From Vogesella alkaliphila (GTDB lineage Bacteria > Pseudomonadota > Gammaproteobacteria > Burkholderiales > Chromobacteriaceae): a stretch of DNA of 64,000 nucleotides. Shown here one piece after another: positions 34,611-44,074 of the stretch. The stretch's first letter is position 1; each line of letters begins with the position of its first letter. The DNA is taken from NCBI RefSeq assembly GCF_014652475.1, contig NZ_BMYW01000004.1, positions 160,115-224,114 of the forward strand, written 5' to 3'. Below the pieces are notes generated by a model. The model was not told the DNA's origin. It saw only the letters and a list, made by a program, of their open reading frames with translations, and ran no database searches. Both the position numbers and the translations under genes were made by a program.

Positions 34611-35804
34611 ATGAATAAATTCGCACGCCTTAGCCTCTTTGCAGCAGCCGCCATCGCACTGACTGCCTGCGGCAACAAAGAAGAACAACCAGCTGCTGAT
34701 GCTTCCGCTGCCGCTGCCGATGCCGGCGGTGATGTGGTAGTCAAAATTGGTCAAGTATCGCCAATGACCGGTCCGATTGCTCACCTGGGCAAAGACAACG
34801 AATTTGGCGCGCGTCTGGCCATTGAAGACCTGAACGCCGAAGGCGTCGAGATCGGTGGCAAGAAAGTCAAGTTTGAACTGGTTTCCGAAGACGACCAGGG
34901 CGACCCGAAAATCGGCACCCAGGTTGCACAGCGTCTGGTTGATGCCGGTGTCGTCGGTGTTGTCGGTCACCTGAACTCCGGTACCACCATCCCTGCCTCC
35001 AAGATCTACTCCGATGCCGGCATCCCGCAGATCTCTCCATCTGCAACCAACCCTGACTACACCAAGCAAGGCTACAAGACCACCTTCCGCGTGATCGCCA
35101 ACGACGTGCAGCAAGGCAAGGCACTGGGTGAGTTTGCCGTGGACACCCTGAAAGCGAAAAAAGTCGCCATCATCGACGACCGCACCGCTTACGGCCAGGG
35201 TCTGGCTGACGAATTCGAAAAAGCCATCAAGGCCAAGGGCGGCGAAATCGCCAAGCGCGAATTCACCACCAACACCGCCACCGACTTCAACGCCATTCTG
35301 ACCTCGATCAAGTCGGCACAACCGGACGTGATCTTCTACGGCGGCATGGACGCACAGGCGGCACCACTGGCCAAGCAGATGCAGCGTCTGGGCATCAAGG
35401 CCAAACTGATGGGCGGCGACGGCTGGCAGACTCCGGAATTCATCAAGCTGGCCGGCGAAGCATCCGAAGGTCAGTACTCTTCCAGCTGCGGCGTGCCACG
35501 CGACAAGATGCCAGGTTTCGCGGCGTTCAACGATCGCTTCAAGGCCAAGTTCAACACCGAAGTACAAATCTACGCACCGTACGAGTACGACGCCGTGAAA
35601 GTACTGGTTGACTCCATGAAGCGTGCCGGTTCGACCGATCCTAAGGCCTACCTGCCGGAAGTGGGCAAGACCCAGATGACCGGCGTGACCGGCAACATCG
35701 CCTTTGACGAAAAAGGCGACATCAAGGACGGCGCAGTGACCGTTTACCAGGTTAAAGGCGGCAAGTGGGAAGTGGTTTCCACTGTCGGCGGCCCGGCCAA
35801 GTAA
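34611..35804 (+). CDS. branched-chain amino acid ABC transporter substrate-binding lipoprotein (LivK/BraC-like)
   Basis: 397 residues. Signal with lipobox LTAC, so Cys20 is lipidated; an Ala/Asp-rich linker follows. The type I periplasmic binding fold shows VVKIGQVSPMTGPIAHLGKDNEFGARLAIEDLNAEG, the SEDDQGDPKIGTQVAQRLVDAG block, GHLNSGTTIPASKIY, and YEYDAVKVLVDSMKRAGS. Binds branched-chain amino acids or related ligands. A strong promoter and terminator make it monocistronic; no permease or ATPase gene is adjacent. About 280 bp downstream is a close paralogue. Confidence 0.9.
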   Translation: MNKFARLSLFAAAAIALTACGNKEEQPAADASAAAADAGGDVVVKIGQVSPMTGPIAHLGKDNEFGARLAIEDLNAEGVEIGGKKVKFELVSEDDQGDPKIGTQVAQRLVDAGVVGVVGHLNSGTTIPASKIYSDAGIPQISPSATNPDYTKQGYKTTFRVIANDVQQGKALGEFAVDTLKAKKVAIIDDRTAYGQGLADEFEKAIKAKGGEIAKREFTTNTATDFNAILTSIKSAQPDVIFYGGMDAQAAPLAKQMQRLGIKAKLMGGDGWQTPEFIKLAGEASEGQYSSSCGVPRDKMPGFAAFNDRFKAKFNTEVQIYAPYEYDAVKVLVDSMKRAGSTDPKAYLPEVGKTQMTGVTGNIAFDEKGDIKDGAVTVYQVKGGKWEVVSTVGGPAK

Positions 35805-35833
35805 GCTGATCTGACAAGGCTTTTGCCTGTGAG

Positions 35834-35861
35834 AATGGCGCCCTGCGGGGCGCCATTTTTT
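35834..35861 (+). terminator. intrinsic terminator of the first binding-protein gene
   Basis: AATGGCGCC and GGCGCCATT arms with a short GC loop, followed by TTTTT. 30 bp after the stop. Confidence 0.85.
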
Positions 35862-36086
35862 ATGCTTGCCATATCGCAGTGCACCATTTAAGATCGTTGC
35901 AGCACGCGTCGATTGTATCCAGTCGCCGCTCCCCTTTGTCTCCACGACTGCCACCACCCCGCGCGGTCCGGACACAATGTCACGACAACAGGCGCCCGGA
36001 CCGGGCCCGGTTCGGCTGACCATAAAACCACCTGCATTTTACAAACAGAATGTTCCCGCCATGAGGAACAGGGACCCGTTTTCACC

Positions 36087-37277
36087 ATGAATCCATATCG
36101 CATCACCGCTATCGCCGCGGCCGCACTGACGCTGGCCGCCTGCAACAATGCCGAACCACAGCAAGACGCCGCCAGCGCCCCCGCAGCCGCGCAGGAACAC
36201 GTGGTCAAGATCGGTTCCGCCAACCCGCTGACCGGCCCGTTCGCCCACTGGGGCCGTGACGCCGACAACGGCGTGCAGCTGGCCGCCGAAGAGGCCAACG
36301 CGGAAAAGCTGACCCTGGACGGCAAGCCGGTCCGCTTCGAAGTGATCTCCGAAGACGACCAGGCCGACCCGAAAGTCGCCACCCAGGTCGCCCAGCGCTT
36401 TGTCGACGCCGGCGTTGCCGCCGTGATCGGTCACCTGACCTCCGGCGCCGCCATCCCGGCCTCGCGTCTGTACAACGACGCCGGCATCACCATGATCGCC
36501 GGTTCGGTAACCAGCCCGAAATTCACCGAGCAAGGCTACAACAACACCTTCCGCATCATCGCCAACGACCTGCAACAGGGTCAGGCACTGGCCAAGTACG
36601 CCGTGACCGAGCTGAAATCGAAGCGCATCGCCGTCATCGACGACCGCACCACCTACGGCCAGGGTCTGGCCGACGACTTTGCCAAGGCGACCGAAGCGGC
36701 CGGCGGTACCATCGTCAAGCGCGAGTACACCACCAACAGCGCCACCGACTTCATGGCGATCCTGACCTCGATCAAGGCCGAGAAGCCGGAACTGATCTTC
36801 TACGGCGGCATGGACGCACAGGCCGGCCCGCTGGTGAAACAGATGCGCAAGCTGGGCATTCAGGCGGTGTTCATGGGCGCCGACGGGGTCAACACCGCCG
36901 AGTTCGCCAAGCTGGCGGGCAAGGACGGTGAAGGCGCCTACGCATCCAGCGCCGGCGCCTCGAAAGAGCTGATGCCGGGCTACGCCGCGTTCAACACCAA
37001 GTACAAGGCGCGCTTCAACGGTGAAATCCAGGCCTACGCACCGTACACCTACGACGCGACCCGCGTGGTGATCGACGCGATGAAACGCGCCAACTCCGCC
37101 GATCCGAAGAAATACCTGGCCGAAGTCGGCAAGACCTCGCTGCAGGGCGTAACCGGCCCGATCGCCTTTGAAAGCAACGGCGACATCAAGAACGGCACCG
37201 TGACCCTGTACCGCCTGGAAGGCGGCAAGTGGGCTGGCGTGGCGAAGCCGGCAGGCGACGCCTCCGCCGCGCAGTAA
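36087..37277 (+). CDS. second substrate-binding lipoprotein, paralogue of 34611-35804
   Basis: 396 residues. Lipobox LAAC at the end of a short signal. The mature protein aligns along its length with the upstream paralogue (GPFAHWGRDADNGVQLA, the SEDDQADPKVATQVAQRFVDAG block, GQGLADDF, YTYDATRVVIDAMKRANS). It is more GC-rich in third positions than its partner and has its own terminator. A 9-codon frame (36061-36090, MRNRDPFSP) overlaps its start as ATGA, so translation may be coupled to that mini-frame. Ligand may differ from the partner's. Confidence 0.88.
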   Translation: MNPYRITAIAAAALTLAACNNAEPQQDAASAPAAAQEHVVKIGSANPLTGPFAHWGRDADNGVQLAAEEANAEKLTLDGKPVRFEVISEDDQADPKVATQVAQRFVDAGVAAVIGHLTSGAAIPASRLYNDAGITMIAGSVTSPKFTEQGYNNTFRIIANDLQQGQALAKYAVTELKSKRIAVIDDRTTYGQGLADDFAKATEAAGGTIVKREYTTNSATDFMAILTSIKAEKPELIFYGGMDAQAGPLVKQMRKLGIQAVFMGADGVNTAEFAKLAGKDGEGAYASSAGASKELMPGYAAFNTKYKARFNGEIQAYAPYTYDATRVVIDAMKRANSADPKKYLAEVGKTSLQGVTGPIAFESNGDIKNGTVTLYRLEGGKWAGVAKPAGDASAAQ

Positions 37278-37295
37278 GCCTGACCATCACGCAAC

Positions 37296-37331
37296 AACGC
37301 CGTTCCCGCTGTAGCGGGAACGGCGTTTTTT
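37296..37331 (+). terminator. intrinsic terminator of the second binding-protein gene
   Basis: 15-bp arms (37296-37310 and 37313-37327) with a 2-base centre, followed by a T-run to 37331. 18 bp after the stop. Confidence 0.9.
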
Positions 37332-37384
37332 GTTGCCAAGTCGGCTTCGGCCCAGCGGCGCCATCAAGCACCGGAAAACCGTAC

Positions 37385-37720
37385 CTAGCCGGTCAGGTCC
37401 TTGATCGTGGTCGAGGCGCCATTGGTCTTGACGCTCTCGATACCGTTATCGCGCGCCGCCTCGGTGCCGTACATCTGGCTGCTGCCGATGATCTGGTGAT
37501 TGCCGGCCTTCAGATTGAAAAACGCCTTGCCGTTGGCTGCGGTCTTGCGCTCGTAGCGCTCCTCCAGCGGGCTGTTGGCCTGCACCGAGGCGATGCCGTT
37601 TTCCGCGGCGGCGCGGGTGTGGTACAGCTCGCTGCCGAGTATGGTTTCCGCATTGCCCGCCTTCAGCACGAAACGGAACTGCCCGTCGCTGCTTTTGCTC
37701 AATTCGAACCAGCCTGCCAT
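37385..37720 (-). CDS. YegP/DUF1508 family protein
   Basis: 111 residues starting MAGWFELSKSSDGQFRFVLKA. Two DUF1508 repeats of about 48 residues are visible, each with a F-x-F/F-N-L-KAGN-x-x-I-(L/I)-GS-(E/Q)-x-Y pattern followed by an NGI(A/E)SV stretch. Small cytoplasmic protein of the YegP family; function not established. AAGGAG lies 8 bp before the ATG. Stands alone, convergent with the binding-protein gene on the left. Confidence 0.9.
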   Translation of the reverse strand: MAGWFELSKSSDGQFRFVLKAGNAETILGSELYHTRAAAENGIASVQANSPLEERYERKTAANGKAFFNLKAGNHQIIGSSQMYGTEAARDNGIESVKTNGASTTIKDLTG

Positions 37721-37864
37721 GTGACGACTCCTTGTAGTGACGTTGACAAACACCCCAGGACTAGCGGCGACTACCGCTCTGCGCACCGCCACCCGGCGGC
37801 AGCACATGCCAAACAGCTTAACAGAGCCGGCACACCAGTACCAAGCCAGAACCAGCACCCCATG

Positions 37865-37894
37865 AAAAACGCCCCGTAACGACACGGGGCGTTT
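37865..37894 (-). terminator. intrinsic terminator of the aminotransferase gene
   Basis: AAACGCCCCGT and ACGGGGCGTTT arms with a 6-base loop; on the minus strand it is followed by TTTTTCATG. A near copy of the dispersed repeat (37904-37917) lies between it and the gene stop. Confidence 0.85.
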
Positions 37895-37903
37895 CGGCAG
37901 GCC

Positions 37904-37917
37904 AGGGTTGGCCGCAA
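37904..37917 (+). repeat. dispersed repeat, one mismatch, beside a terminator
   Basis: AGGGTTGGCCGCAA directly after the aminotransferase stop. Confidence 0.7.
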
Positions 37918-39114
37918 TCAGGCTTTCAGCACTTCCGCCATCGCATCGGCCACGTATTCCACGTTGCGGCTGTTGAGGCCGGCCACGCACATGCGGCCGG
38001 AACGCACCAGGTACACCGCGAACTCCTCGCGCAGGCGATCCACCTGTTCCGGCGTCAGCCCGGTGTAGCTGAACATGCCACGCTGCTTGATGAAGTAGCT
38101 GAAATCGCGGCCCGGCACCTTGGCCGACAGCACCGCGTACAGCTTCTGCCGCATCGCCTTGATGCGCTCGCGCATCTCGGTCACTTCGCCTTCCCACTCT
38201 GCGCGCAGCGCCGGTTCGGTCATCACCATGGCGGTCACCTGGCCACCGTGGGTCGGCGGGCTGGAGTAGTTGCGGCGCACGGTGGCCTTCATCTGGCCCA
38301 GCACGCGGCCGGCTTCCTCGGCGTCGTGGCACACTACCGACAGGCCACCGCAACGCTCGCCGTAGAACGACAGGTTCTTGGAGAACGAGTTGCTTACGAA
38401 GAAGCTGACGCCGGCGGCGGTCATCGCGCGGATGGCGAAGGCGTCGTCTTCCAGGCTGTCGCCGAAGCCCTGGTAGGCGATGTCCATGAACGGCAGCAGG
38501 TCACGCTGCTTCACCACCTCGATCACCTGCTCCCACTGCGCATGGCTCAGGTCGACACCGGTCGGGTTGTGGCAGCACGGGTGCAGCAGCACGATGGTCT
38601 TGGCCGGCAGTGCCTTGAAGCAGGCGATCATCTCGTCGAACTTCACCCCGCCGGTGGTGGCGTCGTAGTACGGGTAATCGTGCACGGTAAAGCCGGCACC
38701 TTCGAACATGGCGCGGTGGTTGTCCCAGGTCGGGGCGCTGACCCACACTTCACTCTGCGGGAAGTAGCGCTTGAGCAGGTCGCCGCCGATCTTCAGCGCG
38801 CCGGAGCCGCCGATGGTCTGGATGGTGGCGATGCGGCCGGCGGTCACCGCCTCGTGGCCGGCACCCCACAGCAGTGCCTGCACGGCGGCACGATAGTTGG
38901 CCGCACCTTCCATCGGCTGGTAGCTGCGCGGGCCGGCTTCGGCCACGCGCGCGGCTTCGGCCTTCTGTACCGACGGCAGCAGCGGAATACGGCCTTCCTC
39001 GTCGTAGTACAGGCCGATGCCGAGGTTGACTTTCGGATTGCGGGTGTCCTTGTTGAAGGTTTCAACCAGGGTCAGGATCGGGTCGCCGGCGTAGGCTTCG
39101 ACATGAGCAAACAT
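37918..39114 (-). CDS. tyrB: aspartate/aromatic amino acid aminotransferase
   Basis: 398 residues, class I aminotransferase. N-terminus [37 protein letters not shown], then PTWDNH, the [13 protein letters not shown] block and the PLP lysine in [18 protein letters not shown]. The pattern belongs to the AspC/TyrB subgroup; TyrB-like is favoured, but substrate range cannot be read from sequence. The ATG has only a weak ribosome-binding site. The 200-bp gap upstream to the LysR gene shows no other gene. Confidence 0.92.
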   Translation of the reverse strand: MFAHVEAYAGDPILTLVETFNKDTRNPKVNLGIGLYYDEEGRIPLLPSVQKAEAARVAEAGPRSYQPMEGAANYRAAVQALLWGAGHEAVTAGRIATIQTIGGSGALKIGGDLLKRYFPQSEVWVSAPTWDNHRAMFEGAGFTVHDYPYYDATTGGVKFDEMIACFKALPAKTIVLLHPCCHNPTGVDLSHAQWEQVIEVVKQRDLLPFMDIAYQGFGDSLEDDAFAIRAMTAAGVSFFVSNSFSKNLSFYGERCGGLSVVCHDAEEAGRVLGQMKATVRRNYSSPPTHGGQVTAMVMTEPALRAEWEGEVTEMRERIKAMRQKLYAVLSAKVPGRDFSYFIKQRGMFSYTGLTPEQVDRLREEFAVYLVRSGRMCVAGLNSRNVEYVADAMAEVLKA

Positions 39115-39315
39115 AATCTTGTGGTTTCTCTCTCGGTAGCGATCACTGCGGCCAACACCGCAGCACAGGGATTCAAGCCGGATAAAACTACCACAAACTC
39201 GCCACCAGATCAGAGTTGCGCGTCAATTTCACAAAATGCGCAACATAGCATTCAACCAAACCAAACAGATGGCATTTTGCACTCACAAATCAGATCGGCA
39301 CGCATCATCCCCGGT

Positions 39316-40182
39316 CTACGTCAGCTGCAGCGACAAGCCGCTGATCTCCCGGTAGAACAGTCGGCTCAGCTGCTCCGCCCCCGGCCCGGAACCGTCGCGA
39401 ACATAGAGCGCCAGCTGTACCAGCGGCAATGGCGGCAGGCGCTCATCGCCCAGAACCTGCACCCCGGCCGGCAAGGTGCCCGGCAGCAACACACTCACCC
39501 CCAACCCCGCCTGCAGCGCCACCTGCACCGCCTGCAGATTGGAGCTTTCGAATCCGCAACGCCAGGCCAGTCCGGCCTGCTGCAGACTGGCAAGCGAGAT
39601 ATCGCGCCACAGGCAGGGCGCCGCGAACAGCACCAGCGGCAACGGCGTGGCCGTCAGGTCCAGGGTAGCCAGGCCGGCCCACACCAGGGGGCAGGACACC
39701 TGCCAGCGGGGCGTCAGACCGAGCGGCCAGGCCGGGTCCGCCACGATCAGGTCGAGCTCGCCGGCCGCGAGCAGTTCGCCCAGCCGGGTGGTGGGCGCCA
39801 CCGTCACGCTCAGCTGCCAGCGGGGATGCGCCGCGACGAAATCGCTCAGCACCGTCACCAGCCGCGCGCCGACAATATCCTCGATCAAGCCGATGCGGTA
39901 GCGCACTTCCTCGTCCTGTTCCCCCGCGCCGCAACCGGGCACCAGCTCGTCGGTCAGCGCCAGAATACGTTCGGCGTATGGCAGCAACGCCGCCCCGGCC
40001 ATGGTCGGCACGATGCCGCGCGGCGAACGCAGCAGCAGCGTCTGGCCGACATGCTCCTCCAGTTTGCGGATCTGCTGGCTCAGCGCCGGCTGCGTGCGGG
40101 CCAGCAGGCTGGCTGCCCGGTTGATACTGCCGGCGCGCAGCACCGCCACGAAAGCGCGCAGCAAACCGGTGTCGAGGTCCAT
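39316..40182 (-). CDS. LysR-family transcriptional regulator
   Basis: About 288 residues from MDLDTGLLRAF. N-terminal winged helix-turn-helix with FVAVLRAGSINRAASLLARTQPALSQQIRKLEEHVGQTLL, then a LysR substrate domain with YRIGLIEDIVGARLVTVL. The strand is read divergently from the EamA-type gene at 40281, its likely target. Possible starts are GTG 40197, ATG 40188 and ATG 40182; none has a strong ribosome-binding site. Inducer unknown. Confidence 0.85.
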   Translation of the reverse strand: MDLDTGLLRAFVAVLRAGSINRAASLLARTQPALSQQIRKLEEHVGQTLLLRSPRGIVPTMAGAALLPYAERILALTDELVPGCGAGEQDEEVRYRIGLIEDIVGARLVTVLSDFVAAHPRWQLSVTVAPTTRLGELLAAGELDLIVADPAWPLGLTPRWQVSCPLVWAGLATLDLTATPLPLVLFAAPCLWRDISLASLQQAGLAWRCGFESSNLQAVQVALQAGLGVSVLLPGTLPAGVQVLGDERLPPLPLVQLALYVRDGSGPGAEQLSRLFYREISGLSLQLT

Positions 40183-40280
40183 GGTCATAATAATCACTTA
40201 TAGCTAGCCCAATAAAACACAGTCTACCTATAACTTAGGCGCTGAGCCACAATGGCCTACCCCTTATTCAGGACACCATC

Positions 40281-40694
40281 ATGTATTTCACGACACTCCT
40301 GGTCGCGGTGGCAGGCTCGGTTACATATCACCTGTCGCTCAAGCGCCTGCCCGACACGCTCAACCCGTTCTTCTCGCTTGCGGTGATCTACAGCCTTGCC
40401 CTGTTGATCAGCCTGGCGGGCATGGCGCTCTACCCCACCGGCAGCCGCAGCCTGGGCCAGCTCAACTGGAGCCTGCTGGGCGCCGCCCTTGGCGTCATCG
40501 GCATCGAGGTGGGCTTCCTGCTTGCCTACCGCGCCGGCTGGAGCGTGGGTTACACCGCCCTGAGCGCCAATGTGCTGACCACCCTGATGCTGCTGCCGCT
40601 TGGCTATCTGCTGTACCGGGAGCAACCGACACTGGCGCGGCTTGGCGGCATGCTGCTCTGTTCGAGTGGGATGTGGCTGTTGTTGCGCCGTTGA
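40281..40694 (+). CDS. small EamA-type membrane transporter
   Basis: 137 residues with four membrane helices, YHLSLKRLPDTLNPFFSLAV and GIEVGFLLAYRAGW in the loops, and a second half containing SANVLTTLMLLPLGYLLYREQP. Half-size DMT-superfamily protein. Divergent from the LysR gene; the 98-bp gap holds TTATAG (40198-40203) and CTATAA (40228-40233) as an inverted pair that could be the regulator's site. Substrate unknown. Confidence 0.82.
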   Translation: MYFTTLLVAVAGSVTYHLSLKRLPDTLNPFFSLAVIYSLALLISLAGMALYPTGSRSLGQLNWSLLGAALGVIGIEVGFLLAYRAGWSVGYTALSANVLTTLMLLPLGYLLYREQPTLARLGGMLLCSSGMWLLLRR

Positions 40695-40736
40695 GTGCCG
40701 CGCCAGCGCGGCAAACCCTGCCGGCCGTGCCCCGTG

Positions 40737-41588
40737 TCACTGTGACAAATCCAGCCGCTGGAACAAGGCCACCAGAAAATCCGCCAGCACCCTGACCCGC
40801 TGCGCCTTGCGCACATCGGGGTGCATCAGCAAGTGCAAGGTCCGGGCCGGTGGCGCCTCCGCCTCCAGGCACACCAGTTCCGGCGCCTGCCGCCCCAGGA
40901 AATGCGGCAACAGGGCAATTCCCCAGCCCTCACGCGCCGCCCGCAGCTGCGTGGCCAGATCGTTGCTGCGCAACACCTGGCGGCGGCCGGCCAGATGGGC
41001 GTCAAACCAATCCTTCAGCCACAGCCCCGGCATGCTGTCGTCAAAGCCGACGAACACCCGCTGCTCCCGGGCCTGCTCCTGCCACGCCACCGTGCCGTAC
41101 AGGCCGTACCCCACCGCGGCAACCGGCCTGGCGATCAGGTCCGGTGTTTGCGGCTCGCCCAGGCGGAGCGCCAGCTCGGCCTCTCCCTGCTCCAGGCTGG
41201 CATTGCGCCGCTCCCCCAGCAACACCAGATCGATCTCCGGAAACTGCTGCCGAAACGCGGCCAACTCCGGCAGCAACACCTCGCTCAGCAACTGCGGCGG
41301 GGCGGACAACCGCACCTGCCCGCTGACCGCCTGCTGCGTCGCGGCCGTGCGTTGCAAGGCCTGCACCCCCGCCTCCACGGCCAGGGCCTGCGGCAAGAGA
41401 TTCTGCCCCTCCTGCGTCAACTGCCAGCCACGCGACAGGCGATCGAACAAACGCACATCCAGGCTGGCCTCCAGCTGCCCGATACGGCGCGCCACCGTAC
41501 TGTGCTCCACCCCCATGGCTCGCGCCGTCCCCGACAGGCTGCCCTGCCGCGCCAGCTGCAGGAAAAACCGCACATCGTCCCACTGCAT
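40737..41588 (-). CDS. LysR-family transcriptional regulator
   Basis: 283 residues from MQWDDVRFFLQLARQGSLSGTARAMGVEHSTVARRI, a clear N-terminal helix-turn-helix, followed by a LysR effector domain (PQLLSEVLLPELAAFRQQFPEIDLVLLGE). GGA sits 7 bp before this ATG; an ATG 15 bp upstream is the alternative. It is divergent from the quinone-reductase-like gene at 41692, the likely target. Very high third-position GC, with no exact copy of the dispersed repeat. Confidence 0.87.
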   Translation of the reverse strand: MQWDDVRFFLQLARQGSLSGTARAMGVEHSTVARRIGQLEASLDVRLFDRLSRGWQLTQEGQNLLPQALAVEAGVQALQRTAATQQAVSGQVRLSAPPQLLSEVLLPELAAFRQQFPEIDLVLLGERRNASLEQGEAELALRLGEPQTPDLIARPVAAVGYGLYGTVAWQEQAREQRVFVGFDDSMPGLWLKDWFDAHLAGRRQVLRSNDLATQLRAAREGWGIALLPHFLGRQAPELVCLEAEAPPARTLHLLMHPDVRKAQRVRVLADFLVALFQRLDLSQ

Positions 41589-41691
41589 CCGCAATCCGAT
41601 CATCAATGCACAGAAGCTGTCGATTTTTACCAATTACCGTGCATTTGTCACCGGAATAAACTGCCCTCAACCTGAAATGAGGAGCCAGACC

Positions 41692-42708
41692 ATGGACACC
41701 CCGCTTATGCCCGCCGTCGGCGTGCTGAACGCCGACGACTTCCACGCCGTCATGCTGCCCGTCCCGACGCCCGGCGAGCACGATCTGCTGGTCAAAGTGG
41801 AAGCCATCAGCGTCAACCCCGCCGACTATCGCGTCCACCAGCGCAAGCAAGACGACGGCCGCCTGGACATTCTCGGCTGGGATGCCGCCGGCACCGTTCT
41901 GGCCTGCGGCAGCGCCGCCGCTCGCCACTTCCGGCCCGGCGACACCGTCTACTATGCGGGAGACATTACCCGCCCCGGCGGCAACAGCGCCCGGCAGCTC
42001 GTCGATTGGCGCCTGGCGGCCCACCGCCCCGCCGGTTGGTCCGCCGAGGCCGCTGCAGCGCTGCCGCTGACCGGCCTCACCGCCTGGGAAGCCCTCTTCG
42101 AGCAGATGGCTTACACCCCGCACCGCGCGCTGGAACAGGCGCAAACCCTGCTCGTCATCGGTGGTGCGGGCGGCGTCGGCTCCATCGCCATCCAGCTCGC
42201 CCGGCTCGTGCCCGGCCTCACCGTCGTCGCCACCGCCTCGCGCCAAGCCTCGGCGGTGTGGTGCCGCCAGATGGGTGCCCATCACGTCATCGACCACGGC
42301 CGGCCACTCGCGCCGCAACTCGAACAGGCGGGCCTGCCCGACATTCATGGCGTCCTGCTGCTCAACCGGCCCGACCACTACTGGCAGCCGGTAGCCGAGC
42401 TGATCGCGCCCCACGGCCACATCGTGAATATCGTGCCCTTCGACCGGCCCCCTGACCTCAACCTGCTGATGCGCAAAAGCATCCGTTACAGCTGGACCTA
42501 TATGTTCACCCGCCCCCTGTTCCAGACCCGCGACATGGCCAAGCAAGGCAAGGCGCTGCAACAGCTCACCGCGCTGGCCGAATCCGGGCAGATCCGCAGC
42601 ACCCGCAACGAACACCTGGGTGCCCTCACCCCGGACACCCTGCGCAACGCCCACCAGCGCCTGCTGCGCGGCGATGCCATCGGCAAACTCACCCTCACCG
42701 TTTCTTGA
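41692..42708 (+). CDS. zinc-binding alcohol dehydrogenase-family oxidoreductase (quinone reductase-like)
   Basis: 338 residues, MDR superfamily. N-terminal GroES-like domain with VKVEAISVNPADYRVH and ILGWDAAGTVLACG; the Rossmann domain has LLVIGGAGGVGSIAIQLARL. No zinc-ligand cysteine cluster is seen, which favours a quinone-reductase-like activity despite the family name. GGAG precedes the ATG at 41692. The next gene follows after 13 bp, so they form a two-gene operon under LysR control. Confidence 0.87.
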   Translation: MDTPLMPAVGVLNADDFHAVMLPVPTPGEHDLLVKVEAISVNPADYRVHQRKQDDGRLDILGWDAAGTVLACGSAAARHFRPGDTVYYAGDITRPGGNSARQLVDWRLAAHRPAGWSAEAAAALPLTGLTAWEALFEQMAYTPHRALEQAQTLLVIGGAGGVGSIAIQLARLVPGLTVVATASRQASAVWCRQMGAHHVIDHGRPLAPQLEQAGLPDIHGVLLLNRPDHYWQPVAELIAPHGHIVNIVPFDRPPDLNLLMRKSIRYSWTYMFTRPLFQTRDMAKQGKALQQLTALAESGQIRSTRNEHLGALTPDTLRNAHQRLLRGDAIGKLTLTVS

Positions 42709-42721
42709 CAAGGACCCAACC

Positions 42722-43123
42722 ATGACCAGTCTCCAGACCGTCCAGACCTTCCTCGACCACATCTTCCAGGGCCGCATGCCGCAGGCGCTCGAGCTGGTCT
42801 CCCCCGACGCCGTCTTCATCCCCAGCCGCCCCGAGCCCAGCGATCGCGTTCCCCTCTACGGCACGCAGCACGGCCCCGATGGCGCGGCACGGGTCTTCAC
42901 CACCTTCGCCAGCATCCTGCAGCCGCAAAAGTTCGACATCCATGCCAGCATCGACCAGGGCGAACACGCCGTCCTCTACGGCCAGCTGCACCATCAAAGC
43001 CTGCAGACCGGCCGCCCGTTCATCAGCGACTGGGCACTGATCTGCAAAGTCCATCACGGCCGCATTAGCTACTACCACTTCTACGAAGACACCGCCGCCC
43101 TGGAACACGCGCTGGGCGGCTAG
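42722..43123 (+). CDS. SnoaL/NTF2-like small protein
   Basis: 133 residues, MTSLQTVQTFLDHIFQGRMPQALELVSPDAVFIPS followed by FTTFASILQPQKF and HHGRISYYHFYEDTAALEHAL: the cone-shaped SnoaL/NTF2 fold with hydrophobic pocket. AAGGACC precedes the ATG. Typically an isomerase, cyclase or stress protein; here it probably works with the oxidoreductase. Substrate unknown. Confidence 0.82.
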   Translation: MTSLQTVQTFLDHIFQGRMPQALELVSPDAVFIPSRPEPSDRVPLYGTQHGPDGAARVFTTFASILQPQKFDIHASIDQGEHAVLYGQLHHQSLQTGRPFISDWALICKVHHGRISYYHFYEDTAALEHALGG

Positions 43124-43130
43124 CCACAAA

Positions 43131-43160
43131 CAAAAACGGCGGACCAAACCGGCCCGCCGT
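43131..43160 (-). terminator. intrinsic terminator of cobA
   Basis: ACGGCGG and CCGCCGT arms, followed on the minus strand by TTTTTG. It sits between convergent genes and serves the nitrate-assimilation side. Confidence 0.75.
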
Positions 43161-43213
43161 CTCCCTGCCATTCGTCACGCGTCGCTACGCCACACCCTTG
43201 TCCGGGCAGGGGC

Positions 43214-43969
43214 TCAAGCGGCGACCTCCCGCCCGGCAGCCGGCTCCGGCACCACCGCGGCCAGTGCCGCCACCTCGCCCAGCACGATCACCGCCGGGCT
43301 GGCCAGGCCGCTGCGTGCCACATCGGCGGCCAAGGTTTGCAATCGGGTGACGATGTGGCGCTGCTCCGCACAACCGGCGCGATGCACCACCGCCACCGGC
43401 AGGTTGGCCGCAAAACCGGCGGCCATCAGCTCGCCGGCCAGCGCCTCGACATCGCTCATGCCCATGTAGCAGACCACGGTCAGCTGCGAGGCCGCCAGCG
43501 CCTGCCAATCCGGACGCGAGCCGTCCACGGTGTGCGCGGTGACCAGCGCCACGCCGCGGGCGACGCTGCGGTGCGTCAGCGGCAGGCCCAGCGCCGGGCC
43601 GACGGCGAGACCGGCAGTGATGCCGCCGACGGCCTCCACGTCCACGCCGCGTTCCGCCAGCCACGCCCACTCCTCGCCGCCGCGGCCGAAGATGAACGGG
43701 TCGCCGCCCTTCACCCGCGCCACGGTCTTGCCCTGGCGCGCGTAACGCGCCATCAGCCTCAGGATGAAGGCCTGCGGTGTCGACTTGCAGCCGCCACGTT
43801 TGCCGACGTGCACGATGCGGGTGCCGGGGCGGGCGAAGTCGAGAATGTCGCGCCCGACCAGATCGTCCACCAGCCAGGTGTCACAGGACTGCAGCACGCG
43901 CAGCGCCTTCAGGGTCAGCAATTCCGCATCGCCGGGACCTGCGCCGATCAACCATACCTTGCCATTCAT
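43214..43969 (-). CDS. cobA: uroporphyrinogen-III C-methyltransferase
   Basis: 251 residues, single-domain SUMT. VWLIGAGPGDAELLTLKA at the N-terminus, LVGRDILDFARPG, VGKRGG, ARVKGGDPFIFGRGGEE and GITAGLAVGPALGLPLTHR are the family motifs. It makes precorrin-2 for sirohaem, the cofactor of NirB. AAAGGAAAC lies before the ATG. The gene follows nasA by 105 bp on the same strand, so it is probably co-regulated. A dispersed-repeat copy (43401-43413) and a near copy (about 43321) are in the coding region. Confidence 0.95.
   Translation of the reverse strand: MNGKVWLIGAGPGDAELLTLKALRVLQSCDTWLVDDLVGRDILDFARPGTRIVHVGKRGGCKSTPQAFILRLMARYARQGKTVARVKGGDPFIFGRGGEEWAWLAERGVDVEAVGGITAGLAVGPALGLPLTHRSVARGVALVTAHTVDGSRPDWQALAASQLTVVCYMGMSDVEALAGELMAAGFAANLPVAVVHRAGCAEQRHIVTRLQTLAADVARSGLASPAVIVLGEVAALAAVVPEPAAGREVAA
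43401..43413 (+). repeat. dispersed repeat, 13-bp copy
   Basis: AGGTTGGCCGCAA in cobA. Confidence 0.75.
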
Positions 43970-44074
43970 GATGTTTCCTTTGCGTGTGCGGCCTGTTAGC
44001 CCTGAACCATACCCGAAACAAAAAACCGTTTTAGACCGATGCTTTATAAGCAAATGACGTGCCTTGGGCTGCCG

